A DNA stretch of 64,000 nucleotides from Zygnema cylindricum (taxonomy: Eukaryota; Streptophyta; Zygnematophyceae; Zygnematales; Zygnemataceae). The notes beneath the pieces were generated by a model. That model searched no databases, was not told the origin of the DNA, and saw only the letters and a program-made list of their open reading frames with translations. Shown here one piece after another: positions 32,934 through 43,193 of the stretch; positions within the stretch are counted from its first letter, which is position 1, and the number at the start of each line of letters is the position of its first letter. The position numbers were made by a program, and so were the translations under genes. The stretch spans positions 368,886-432,885 of the forward strand of contig JBBHKE010002909.1 of NCBI GenBank assembly GCA_037447655.1. Reading direction: 5' to 3'.

Positions 32934-33956
32934 GAAATAAATGGTTTTTTAAAGTATTTTCTAGGTTAGAAATAAGAAAGAAGCCGAGGCAGTCTACCTC
33001 TAACTTCTCTCTCCAACTCTCAAACTTGTCGCAGTCACTGAGAAATTGGAGAGGAAGCTAGAGCCATGGCTACCTAGGCTATCCTAAGGTTTACGGAAAT
33101 ATATATTTGGGGTTTATTAAGTAAAAATATATGCGGCGGCCACAGGATTTGAACCTGGTACCTGCCGAACGGCAAGCTGCCGGTAGCAGGTAACCTTAGT
33201 CGTTAAGTCTTGAAGTAGTATTACGTACTATATAGTTTGATAACTATTTAAACATTATTTCGTAGGATAAATCATTTAACTATAATTGTTTACGGGATAC
33301 ATAGAACCGGTAGTGTAAAAGTACGAATTGCGGTACGGATAAGAAATCAATACCGCGCATTTATTTCGTAAGCGAAACAAATACCACGCATGTATTTATC
33401 ACGACTCCGATCAAATGTGAATTTAATCGGACAACCAGAATAAGCGTCGAGATCTCGAAAGATGAATTCGGCGGTTTGTGGGCATCGCCACATCGGATGA
33501 CACTTGGCGAAATTACATTGGATCATGGTATCTCCGGAGATTACAGCACCGAATCCGGATATGACATGTGTCGACAATTAGGCCATGTTGTACAATTTCC
33601 GTACATAAAGTACACTGGCGACTGTACTTTTGTGTACGGAGGAGAAATCTGATTGGTTCCGTACAACAGTAGATAGAGTCGGTGAGATAGATAGGACTTA
33701 GAAAAATTAGGAGATAGGATCCTCTCTCCCAAAGAGCTTCTGTACAAAAGGTCAACTTTCACCCTCCATAACTTACTGCTCAGGGGAGCAAATTCAGAGA
33801 TTCTTTTTGCTATCGACTTATGGGAGTCTTACTTTCACAGGGGTACAGGTGGTCAGAGTTCAGTTATTTTTTCTGAAACACAAAGGGGTCACGATTATCT
33901 TAGTGGCTTCTTGGAAGCTGTCCACTCTGAGGACTTATGGAGGTCTCAGAGTTTCA
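32932..33956 (+). repeat. E5 5' LTR, lacking the first TG
   Basis: Starts TAGAAATAAATGG in place of TGTAGAAA... and ends TCTCAGAGTTTCA before the primer site. The tRNA-like segment (33131-33212) is one of the clearest: antisense it reads ...CCAGGTTCAAATCCTGTGG. Confidence 0.88.
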
Positions 33957-33969
33957 CGTTATGGGCCCA
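33957..33969 (+). promoter_or_regulatory. E5 primer-binding site with gag ATG inside
   Basis: CGTTATGGGCCCA abuts the LTR. It matches the tRNA-iMet anticodon arm except at the first base. The ATG (33961) is in frame with PSRVPIFNGTGF of Gag. Confidence 0.8.
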
Positions 33970-36212
33970 CCCTCTAGGGTACCAATCTTTAATGGAACTG
34001 GCTTCATATACTAGGAAAGTATGATGATAGGAGCCCTATGCGAAAAAAGGTTTTGGGGGATAGTGAGTGGACGGTTGGGCGTCCACCAAGTCTTGGAATT
34101 CTTCCAGGGTTTGGAGGAAGCAGATTCACCAGGAAAGAGGATCCACCTTCAACGAAGGAAACAAAAGAAGGAGAGGTGGTAGACAAAGGAAAGGAGAAGG
34201 AGAAGACCACACCAATAGCAACTGGTTCGGCATTCATGTCACCTATTCTGAGGAACGAGGAGAATGATACTGAAACCTGGGACTTCAACAATATGGCGGC
34301 AAAGCACATCATCCTACGCCATCTCACTCATGGACTTGCATGTCCTCATTTGCAGGTAGAAAGGGCATCCGATCTTTGGATGGCTCTCATAAAGATGTAC
34401 TGAAGTGGTACGATTCAGCAACAACAGTTGGCTGATCAGAAAGTTAAGTAGTATGTGTACAAAGGGGGAAATATGTTGGATTTTTGCAATGAGCTTGCTA
34501 CACTCTTGATGGAGCTAGAGAGTGCGGGAAAAGATTTTAGTGAAAAAGAAAAGGTTAACTGTTTACTGATAAAGTTACCTGATGAGTTTGAGAACATAGT
34601 CAACCGTGTGCAGGACTTGCCGGACTCAAGGTGGATATGGATCTCAGTGGTAGGGATGATTCTCTTCGAGAGAATACGATTGAGATCTGAAAGGGAGTAA
34701 AAAGTGGCCAAGCCTTGGCAACAGCGATTGATTGGAGGAACAAGGATTCCCGAAAACCGGTCGAAAACTATGGGGGTAGGGAGCAAAAAAACAGGCCGAC
34801 GAGTTCGAACCAAGGGCTCCCAAAGGTTTATGTCATTTTTGTAAGAAACCGGGGCACTATATGGCAGAGTGCACTAAGCTAACCAAGCTTCGGTTAAAGG
34901 AGGGGCAGACCGGTGGTACCCCGAGAGGAAAGAAAAAGGCCCTTGTCACACAGGTACTTGAGGCTGAATCCGAGGACGAGGAGGATGATCCCCTTTTGGA
35001 TGAGGAGTTGGAGGCGAAAAATGAGGTCGAAATCCACGAAGGCAGAAATGTGCTTACGGTGGATTGAAAGGTGAAGCACGCTGGATTGTAGATTCAAGTG
35101 CCTCCATGCACATGTGTAAGGATAGACACCTGTTCACTAAGATAAGAAAGATTACCAACGTAGAGATAGAGTACGGAGATGGGAGGATAGTCACCACTAC
35201 TCTTGTAGGATCAGTAGATCTAAAAGTGTTAGTAGAATGAAAGACATCCATATTAACATTCTCCGATGTATTATTTATTCCGGAGCTGAACAAAAACCTT
35301 ATCTCTACATCTCTATTAGATGATAAGGATTTTTTCACTAGCACTAGGGAAGGAGTCTTTACTGCTAGTTTTGATGAGGATGTCTATTTCATTGCTGAGA
35401 AAGGTAGCCATGGGATGTTTAGGCTGATCTTAAATAATGAAAAGAAGAAATTTTATTATGTTGGTGTTCATGATATTATGATGTGGCATAAGAGGCTTGG
35501 GCATGTGAATCTAGATAAGTTAAGAGAGATGAAAAAGATGGGAGAAGTGGAAGGGATTCAGTTTAGTGAGAATGATGATATAAGTGATTGTAGTGGATGT
35601 GCTCAAGGTAAAGCACACAGATTACCCTTTCCTAAAACAGCCACGTATAAGGGAGAAAAAAATCTAGATCTAGTACACAGATATTTGGGGACCGGCAAGA
35701 GTGCCCTCAACGGGGAAAAAGAGATTTATGATGACTATAACTGATGATTGGTCTCGGTATTCCCGGGTGTATTTTTTGAAAAACAAGTCAGAAGATCAGG
35801 ATTGTTTTAGTCAATATATAGCATCGAGCGAAAAACTCCATGAAAATCCAATCAAGAGAGTAAGGAGTGACAATGGTGGAGAGTATACTTCTAACCTGTT
35901 TGAGGATTTTCTGAGGGAAGATGGGGTCCAACACCAAAAGACAGTTCCAGAAAATCTGGAACAGAATGGGGTAGATGAAAGGTTAAATAGAATACTAAGT
36001 GATAGTGCTAGAAGTATGTTGTCGGATAAAAAGATAGGAAAAAGGTTTTGGGTAGAAGTAATGAACTGTGCTAATTACCTCAAAAATGAAGTTCTTACTT
36101 TAGCTATAAAGGAGCAAACACCTTATGAGATATCGACAAACCGGAAACCAGATATATCTCACTTAAAGGTTTTCGGCAGTCAAGTATTTAGTCTAGATAC
36201 TGATCCGTCCAA
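33961..36212 (+). pseudogene. E5 gag, protease and integrase, broken
   Basis: Gag begins at the ATG in the primer site, then is stopped by TAG in FIY-W (near 34012); other breaks lie near 34402, 34449 and 34700. The zinc knuckle CHFCKKPGHYMAEC is at about 34831-34872. The protease triad reads DSSAS instead of DSGAS. Integrase (35415-36212) has HHCC residues and SDNGGE, but the third catalytic block reads NGVDERLN instead of NGVAERLN, and a frame change near 35690 cuts off the first catalytic aspartate region. Non-functional. Confidence 0.85.
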
Positions 36213-38288
36213 ATGGAAGCTAGATCTAAAGGAAAACCGGGATACTTATTAGGATATGATGAGGATGTTAAAGGATATAGAGTTTATGATCTAAAAAGGG
36301 AAGATATAATCTTAGTAAAGCATCTAGTAGTTATGGATGAAGGAAAGTCTGTAGATCCCTTCAAATATACGAAGTCAGTAAAAATCAGATTTGAGTCAGA
36401 AAATTCCGATGACTTTGAGCTTCCTAACTATCCAGGTTTTAGAGAAGATGACATTCTTGCAGGTACAAATCAGACCGAAAAGGACCCGGCTGTGGAAACT
36501 CCAGTGACAACTCTACTCGAAGCGGAAGACGTGGTGGAAATTGATTCGGAATCAAGGGATAGGGAAGAAGTCGAGTTTGTTCGAAAGAATCCACGAGAAC
36601 CATCTATTCCGGCCTCAGATTTTGAGGGGGGGAGGAGAAGTAGCAAAATACTGCAAGAAAAACAGGTTAATAACAAGGTAACTAAACTATCTCATCAAGA
36701 TGAACCTCAAACTTATGGAGAGGCGATGACTTGTCAAGAAAGAAACCGGTGGAAGACAGCCATCAATGAGGAGATAGCTTCAATCATGGCAGCCGATACT
36801 TGGGAGCTGGTGGACTGTCCACCTAACCGAAAACCAATCGGTTGTAAGTGGGTTTTCAAACTAAAACTGAACCCAGATAACACAATCGAGCGCTACAAGG
36901 CCAGATTAGTGGCAAAGGGATTTACACAAAAGGAAGGAATTGACTGCGAGGAAACCTTTGCTCCGGTGGTCAGATTTCCCTCCGTCGGCATACTTCTCAG
37001 TTTAGCGGCGGCGGAAGACATGGAAGTGCACCAGATGGACATAAAAACAGCCTTTTTGCATGGAGAATTGGAAGAGGAGATCTTCATGCGACAACCCGAA
37101 GGGTTTGTGGAAGAAGGAGAGGAGAGTAAGGTATGCCGGCTGATTAAATCTCTTTATGGTTTGAAACAGGCACCTCGACAATGGAATAAGAAGCTTGATG
37201 AGTTTCTTACCGGTCTGGGATATATTCGGATCAGCTCAGATCACTCAATCTATGTTTTCGAAGATGAGGAAGGTTTGATATTTATTGCAATTTATGTTGA
37301 TGATTTGCTTGTATTAAGTAAATCAATGGAAAAAATTAACAAACTGAAAACCGATCTTAAGGGGAGATTTGAAATGAAGGATATGGGAGAAGCAAGATAT
37401 ATTTTGGGAATTCAAGTAGAGAGAGACCGAAAAAGGAAAATTATAAGATTGACTCAAAAAGAAGCAATAGGGAACATGCTTGAAAAATTTCAAATGAATA
37501 AAGCTAATAGTTGTACAACTCCAATGGAGTTGAAGAAGGGAAGTGAGGGGAGTGAGGAAGAAGGAGTCATAGTCTTAGACGAGGAATTATCTCATGATGA
37601 ACAGAAGTTCATGCAGACTATTCCTTACAGGCAAGTAGTGGGAAGTCTAATCTATTTTATGAATTGTACCCAGCCGGATTTAGCTGCAACTGTAGGAGTG
37701 CTGAGTAGAAGTCTAAATGCTCCCACTAAGAAGGATTGGGAGGCAGCTAAGAGAGTCCTTAGATACTTGGTAGGAACTAGAAATCTATGGTTGCATTTGG
37801 GTGGGGAGAATACTGACATCACTACTTGGAGTGATGCCAGTTATGGTGATGCTCCGATGAGGAGATGTACTTCTGGATATGTATTATATGTGGGTGATGG
37901 GGCTTGCTGTTGGAGTAGCAAACAGCAAAAGGTTATTGCTCAGTCCACCATGGAGGCTGAGTATATGGCCTCTTGCTCTGCTGTAAAAGAATTGATGTGG
38001 GTCAAGTCTTTGCTTGGTGAGCTTGGTCACCTTAAGAGTGGTGTGCAGAAAATATTTTGTGATAATCAGGCAGCAATCGCTATCTCTGCCAATCCTAAAC
38101 ACTATTTTAAAGCCAAACACATGGACATCAGACTCAGTTTTGTTAGAGAGAAAGTAGAAAACAAAATAATCAGTTTAGAGTACAGACCAGATAGTGAGAT
38201 GGTAGCAGATATGAAGACCAAACCTGTGCCTTCCCCTAAGCTAATTTTTTGCAGGGAGAAGTGTGGTCTAAAATTAAAGATTGACTAG
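36213..38288 (+). CDS. E5 pol 3' part: linker, RT and RNase H, open
   Basis: 691 open codons. Order: linker from GKPGYLLGYDEDVKGY; RT with IGCKWVFKLK, MDIKTAFLHGELEEEIF, SLYGLKQAPRQWNKK and the catalytic IYVDDLLVLSK; YILGIQVERDR; RNase H with WSDASYGDAP, EAEYMASC, FCDNQAAIA and ADMKTK. It ends at TAG 38286-38288, directly before the polypurine tract. The first ATG (36213) is not a natural start: the frame simply reopens after upstream breaks. It differs from E4 at only a few residues by eye, so this half is young. RT and RNase H could be enzymatically intact but have no gag-pol context here. Confidence 0.88.
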   Translation: MEARSKGKPGYLLGYDEDVKGYRVYDLKREDIILVKHLVVMDEGKSVDPFKYTKSVKIRFESENSDDFELPNYPGFREDDILAGTNQTEKDPAVETPVTTLLEAEDVVEIDSESRDREEVEFVRKNPREPSIPASDFEGGRRSSKILQEKQVNNKVTKLSHQDEPQTYGEAMTCQERNRWKTAINEEIASIMAADTWELVDCPPNRKPIGCKWVFKLKLNPDNTIERYKARLVAKGFTQKEGIDCEETFAPVVRFPSVGILLSLAAAEDMEVHQMDIKTAFLHGELEEEIFMRQPEGFVEEGEESKVCRLIKSLYGLKQAPRQWNKKLDEFLTGLGYIRISSDHSIYVFEDEEGLIFIAIYVDDLLVLSKSMEKINKLKTDLKGRFEMKDMGEARYILGIQVERDRKRKIIRLTQKEAIGNMLEKFQMNKANSCTTPMELKKGSEGSEEEGVIVLDEELSHDEQKFMQTIPYRQVVGSLIYFMNCTQPDLAATVGVLSRSLNAPTKKDWEAAKRVLRYLVGTRNLWLHLGGENTDITTWSDASYGDAPMRRCTSGYVLYVGDGACCWSSKQQKVIAQSTMEAEYMASCSAVKELMWVKSLLGELGHLKSGVQKIFCDNQAAIAISANPKHYFKAKHMDIRLSFVREKVENKIISLEYRPDSEMVADMKTKPVPSPKLIFCREKCGLKLKID

Positions 38289-38301
38289 AAAATAAGGGGA
38301 G
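38289..38301 (+). promoter_or_regulatory. E5 polypurine tract
   Basis: AAAATAAGGGGAG directly after the pol stop and before the 3' LTR; the same sequence occurs in E4. Confidence 0.9.
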
Positions 38302-39343
38302 TGTAGAAACTAATGGTTTTATTAGTATTTTCTAGGTCTAAATAGAAATATAGAAAGAAGCCGAGGCAGTCTACCTCTAACTTCTCTCTCCAAATCTCAA
38401 ACTTGTCGCAGTCACTGAGAAATTGGAGAGGAAGCTAGAGCCATGGCTACCTTGGCTATCCTGAGGTTTACGGGAATTTTATACTAGGGTTTATTTATTT
38501 ATTTAAAAGGAATGTGCCGGCGGCAGGATTTGATCCTTGTACCTACCTGCCGGCAGACAGGAAATAGCCGGTAGCCTTAGCCGTTAGATCTAGCAGTAGT
38601 ATTACGTGATATACAGTTTGATAATTATATAAATTACAATACGTACGATAATTCATTTAACTGTTACGATTTACGGGATGCATAGATCCGGTACGAATGA
38701 CAGTACGGATTACGAATCAATACCGCGCATTTGTTTCGGAAGTGAAATAAATACCGCGCATGTATTTATTACGGCCACGATTAAATATGAATTTAATCGG
38801 ACGGCCGGGATTAGCGCCGAGATCGCGGAGGAAGATTTCGGCGGTTTGTGGCCATCGCCACATCGGATGACGCGTGGCGAAATTCCGTTGGATCGTAGAA
38901 TCTCCGGAGATTATGGCACCGAATCCGGATTTGACATGTGTCGACATTTTGGGCATGTATTACAATGTCCGTACATAAAGTACACCGGCGGTTGTACTTT
39001 TACGTACGGAACTCAATTTTGATTGGTTCCGTACATCAGTAGATAGAGTCTGTGAGAGAGATAGGACTTAGAAAAATTAGAAGATAGGACCCCCTCTCCC
39101 AGAGAGCTTCTGTACAAAAGGTCAACTTTGACCCCCCATAACTTACTGCTCAAGGGAGCAAATTCAAAGATTCTTTTTGCTATCGACTCAGGGGAGTCTT
39201 GTCTTCACAGGGGTGAAGTTGGTCAGCGTTTTTGTCTGCCAGGGTGGCAGTTATTTTTGCTTAAACACAAAGGGGTCAGGATTATCCTAGAGGCTTCTTG
39301 GAAGCTGTCCACTCTGAGGACTTATGGAGGTCTCAGATTTACA
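38302..39343 (+). repeat. E5 3' LTR (1042 bp); reference for LTR modules
   Basis: TGTAGAAACTAATGG to GTCTCAGATTTACA. Modules: stem-loop 38381-38434; antisense tRNA-like 38515-38600; GTAC dyad 38969-39010; hairpins at 39147-39160 (TGCTC/GAGCA), 39185-39198 (GACTC/GAGTC), 39203-39218 (CTTCAC/GTGAAG) and 39236-39250 (CTGCC/GGCAG). Nearly identical to the E4 LTRs. Confidence 0.93.
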
Positions 39344-39499
39344 GTTACAATATTTCGCCAGTCAAAGTTGTTTGACGGATTGACCGCCAAATATAAAAAC
39401 AAAGGTACGTAACTTGTAGTATAGTGTACTTCTAATGTACAATATTTGACAACTTACCTACGCGCAACAAAAATTGTCTTTGCGATTAGAAATTCCCTT

Positions 39500-39790
39500 A
39501 ATTAATGATTTGTACAAAAAGTATGCGACCAAATTTGAAGTTTGAAAATAGAAATGAAAATTTCGAAACGGAACGGCGTAAAAGGGGCGGCAAACTTTGA
39601 AGGTCGGTGGATGACATAAGTAGCGTGCGAGGATAGCGTTCTGTATTGTACTTTTGATGGGCGCGTATCGACTTGGCAGAGTGGCACATGGCCTGTACTA
39701 CGCGTAAGCTTGCCATCACGTGGTTATCGACGATATTCTTTTGCTTTTTCACGCGTACCAATGGAGTACGTCTAATGCGTGACAAGTGTC
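39500..39790. repeat. Dispersed repeat R1, copy 2
   Basis: Collinear blocks shared with 13631-13917 (TTAATGATTTGTAC, GCGACCAAATTTGAAG, AAAATTTCGAAACGGAA, GTGCGAGGATAG, CGTACCAATGG). Non-coding. A MITE-1 copy lies immediately to the right. Confidence 0.6.
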
Positions 39791-39814
39791 CTCCTTGAGA
39801 ACACTTGAGGACAC

Positions 39815-40035
39815 TACACCGTGTATCACTAATAGTGTTCATATTTATTTCTTCACTTTAAACATCTTTTCTCCGTACACACTTGTCGGATTGTGGATTT
39901 GATGGTTGCGATTGAAAGGTGAGATTCTTGGCTTCTGATTGGCGACATCCAAATAAAAATCAAACAAGTGTGTACGGATAAAATATGTTTTAAGTGGCCG
40001 AAAAATCATTAACACTAATAGCGATTCATGGTGTA
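39815..40035. mobile_element. MITE-1 copy (221 bp)
   Basis: TACACCGTGTATCACTAATA at the left and CTAATAGCGATTCATGGTGT (then A) at the right. TA at both edges; interior as in the copies at 11995 and 17626. Confidence 0.88.
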
Positions 40036-40825
40036 GTCACACATTGGATAAGAATGAGCGATTGCTTTGAAAAAACAAAATTGGACGGTGACAAATGTCG
40101 CGCAAAAGTTTGGAGAATATATCTAAATCTTTTGTAAACATGTTTCACAAAAAATATATAACACAATACGGCCTAGTGCAATAACGTACGGTTTTGAGTA
40201 AACAGCCGCACATTTCGCCTGATGGATTATCACCCTTAATAGTGTTATAAGGCGATTGCGTCGCACATTAGGACAAAAAAATCTGAAGGCCAGTATTTAG
40301 GCCAATGAACATGTTTCTTCAAAAACAATGATAAAACAGTAGGAAATAGTATAAAAACGTAGACGTCACCTTTAGCCGTGGAAATTAGGGCGGGTTAATG
40401 AATTTTTACGCATGTTATATATAGAAAGAAAATTAGAAAAACAAGAAATATATGGTTAAAATACCAATTTAGACTCTAAGAATCCCTTTTAGCCTTCCGA
40501 CGAAGGAAATCGACTCCCCGATTCGGGAGTCGATCCCCGTAGAAATTGTTGACGCTAAAAAGTTGTCGGAAAAATAACCGTCGGATAAAAGTCGTTTGAA
40601 GCTTTTTTCATTATATTTTCGTTGTTATAATATATTTTTGTTTTATTATAAAAACCAAAGTAGACGACACGTGTCGGCGAATGGGAAGGGAGTCTATTGA
40701 CCTTAACAGAGGGAGGAGGGGGGGATGGAGGGAGGGAGGAGGGAGGAGAGAGGGAGGAATATTGTAATCGACGGCGGAGAACCTGCTAACATCACTGGCA
40801 ATGATTTTTGCATATATTTTCCTCA
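40036..40825. other. Unassigned, with a GGGA-rich tract
   Basis: 40710-40757 is a purine-rich run of GGAGGGA units. A short Pro/Leu-rich frame on the minus strand is a by-product of it. No gene or terminus was recognised. Confidence 0.5.
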
Positions 40826-40860
40826 CTAGTATATCAACGCCCGTTACACGGGCATGGACC
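40826..40860 (-). mobile_element. Helitron-type 3' terminus
   Basis: On the minus strand: CCATGCCCGTGTAACGGGC, then GTTGATATA, then CTAG, then T. The hairpin GCCCGT-GTA-ACGGGC ends 9 nt before CTAG. This matches the Helitron rule (short GC-rich hairpin shortly before CTRR, insertion before T). The 5' TC end, which should lie at higher coordinates, was not identified, and no Rep/helicase coding was seen. Confidence 0.6.
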
Positions 40861-41103
40861 GTGTCTTGTTTTATCAAAACGTCTTAGTACTGTTGTACTA
40901 TTCAAGTCGTCCATACAGATATTTGTAGACGCGATCCTAGTCAACACAACGATTGACGAAAAATCGAGCAAAGAATTTACGACACGAAATCGTACTTGTT
41001 GAAAAGGACCGCTACAGTAGCTTCTGAACTGCCAACATCCTATAGTCGGACGGTCACGAATGAAGGATTGGCCAATGAAACTCTTTAGTGCAAGTGGCAG
41101 CGT

Positions 41104-42162
41104 TATCTTAAGGGAATTGATCATGGCAGTGACTATTTTGGTTACGCACAGTCACTTACGTCATTTGGTCAAATATTGTACGTTCGAAGTACACATTCGT
41201 ACAAGTAAAGTACCGTTGAGTCTAAATTTGACGATCAAACGGTTGGACAACTTTCAAAATATTGTTTTAACTGCTTAATATTTTGTCGCGCTTGCGAACG
41301 TCAACCGACATAATAAAATTAGCAATTCACACGGCCGGGGAACGTTTACAGTAACAAAACTGTGACAACCACAAGTAAATAAAAGTGTTGCAGACAATCA
41401 CTTTTTGTCGTTACGTGAGTTCCAAGGTGAGAGCACGTTGAATATTAACTTAGCCGCAAAATTGAAATTTAGTCGTCTAAGTGTTACATTGAATTTAGAC
41501 GCAAATTGAAACAAAACCTCTTTAATCTGATGTCTTGTACGGAAATATTAAAATGCACGAAACAAAATTTCGCTGTCAATGTAATAATGTTGATTCGTAG
41601 ATAGTGTGACTCGATTTTGTCGCGCGCGACGACGCAATTTTTTTTCATTTAAATTCAATTGATATTTTTATGCGTGTTTGTTTTATTATAGTGTACAAAG
41701 TTTATTTCGTTTCGTGCGTTTTAATATTTCCGTACAAGACTTACAATATTTCAATTTAAGGAGGATTCGTTTCAATTTGCGTGTAAGTTCAATGTAACGC
41801 TTAGACGACTAAATTTCAATTTTGTGGCTAAGTTAATATCCAACGTGCTTTCACCGTGGAGCTCACGTAACAACAAAAAATGACTATCTGCAACACTTTT
41901 ATTTACATGTGGTTGTCGCAATTTTGTTACTGTAAACGTTCCCCGGCCGTGTGAATTGCTAATTTTATTATGACGGTTGACGTTCGCAAGCGCCACAAAA
42001 AATTAAGCAGTTAAAACAATATTTTGAAAGTCAAAACCGTCTAACCGATTGACTGTCAAATTTAAACTCAACGGTACTTTACTTGTACCCGTGTGTACTT
42101 CAAACGTATAGTTTGTGACAAAATGATGTAAAACACTCACTACCATGATCAATTCCCTTATC
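41104..42162. repeat. Large imperfect inverted repeat (about 470-bp arms)
   Basis: 41104-41575 and about 41699-42162 are reverse complements with scattered mismatches. Examples are AAGGGAATTGATCATGG against CCATGATCAATTCCCTT at the outer edges, GGCCGGGGAACGTTTACAGT against its inverse in the middle, and TCTTGTACGGAAATATTAAA against its inverse near the loop. The spacer is about 125 bp. The transcript could fold into one long hairpin. Confidence 0.88.
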
Positions 42163-42872
42163 TTAATTCATATATAGGATCGAGCAGCCAAAATCTGACG
42201 GTCAAGAACGATTGCCGAATAGAGTACTTTGAAAGTTACGTGTTTGTTGACCTCAGCAAAGAGATAGAGCTACCCGTTTGCTGATGTGGGCCTATGGACA
42301 AAGCTACCCGTTTGGTGACGTCGGCCGAGGGACACGCCGTTTAGGGGTGCTGACAAACAGAAAGCCAGCCTATTTAAAGATTGTCAAAAAGACGACCAAA
42401 GGTCTATAATTTATATAAAGATATGCAACAAAGCTATTTTTTTAGTACAATAATCTCGTACGTTTTAGACATACATATATATTTTTGACAACTGTTACAC
42501 GTTACGAAAACTTTATCGTCAGTTGTAAATTGGCAAAAAATATGCTTTCGAGTTTTTTTGGTAGAAGTAGGAAAATTTATAAAAGATTTTGGCAACCACG
42601 TGCGAACCTCATACACCGACAAACTTCTTGCAACTTTTGTATTCGTTGGGTTACGAGTGGTTGCCGCGATGCAAACTCTTTTTTGGATAAAAGACAAAAA
42701 CTGCGAGAACTAAATGTTTTTTTTTTCGCTTGCCGTCGGGAAAAAAATTCCGCGCTGAAATTTGTTACCTTTTAGAAAAGCAAAAAAAAATTGCTTAGTT
42801 TTTGGGCCGAAGCCTTTCCGGCGAGACGTTTAACATTTAATGTCCCGACAACGTATCACATTGGAAACGGCT
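42163..42872. other. Unassigned, with a short duplication
   Basis: AGAGCTACCCGTTTGCTGATG (42267 on) recurs as AAGCTACCCGTTTGGTGACG about 36 bp later. No gene was recognised; a 96-codon frame at 42485 has no known motif. Confidence 0.45.
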
Positions 42873-43193
42873 TGTTGAAAAAAGTATTTTATATTCTGGT
42901 TTTTTTGTTCATTGTCTCATCGCAGTCCTCAATCTTGTCGTAGTCACTGAGGACTGTCAAACAACCATGGCTAGTTAAGGCAAGCATAGAAGACAAGCTG
43001 AGAAAGAAGGAAAACAAGCTGAGAAAGAAGGAAGACATCCCTCTGCAAGAGATAGGCGGTTACATGTGGGATTTTAACCATTGACCTCTGGATGACCGCC
43101 GTACGAGTTAGCCGTCCTCCTTATCCGGTAAGTCTTGTAGAATGTGATACACATATATGGTATGATAATTATTTAACTATGTACGACGCAATA

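Larger units (their letters stand above)
32932..39343 (+). mobile_element. E5: copia element with mismatched halves
   Basis: 6.4 kb with two LTRs, primer site, gag to RNase H and polypurine tract. The left LTR and the coding region to about 36.2 kb are diverged and broken. The right part, including the 3' LTR, is nearly identical to E4. The right flank GTTAC has no matching copy on the left, where the element abuts the CT repeat. See the separate finding on a chimeric origin. Confidence 0.9.
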
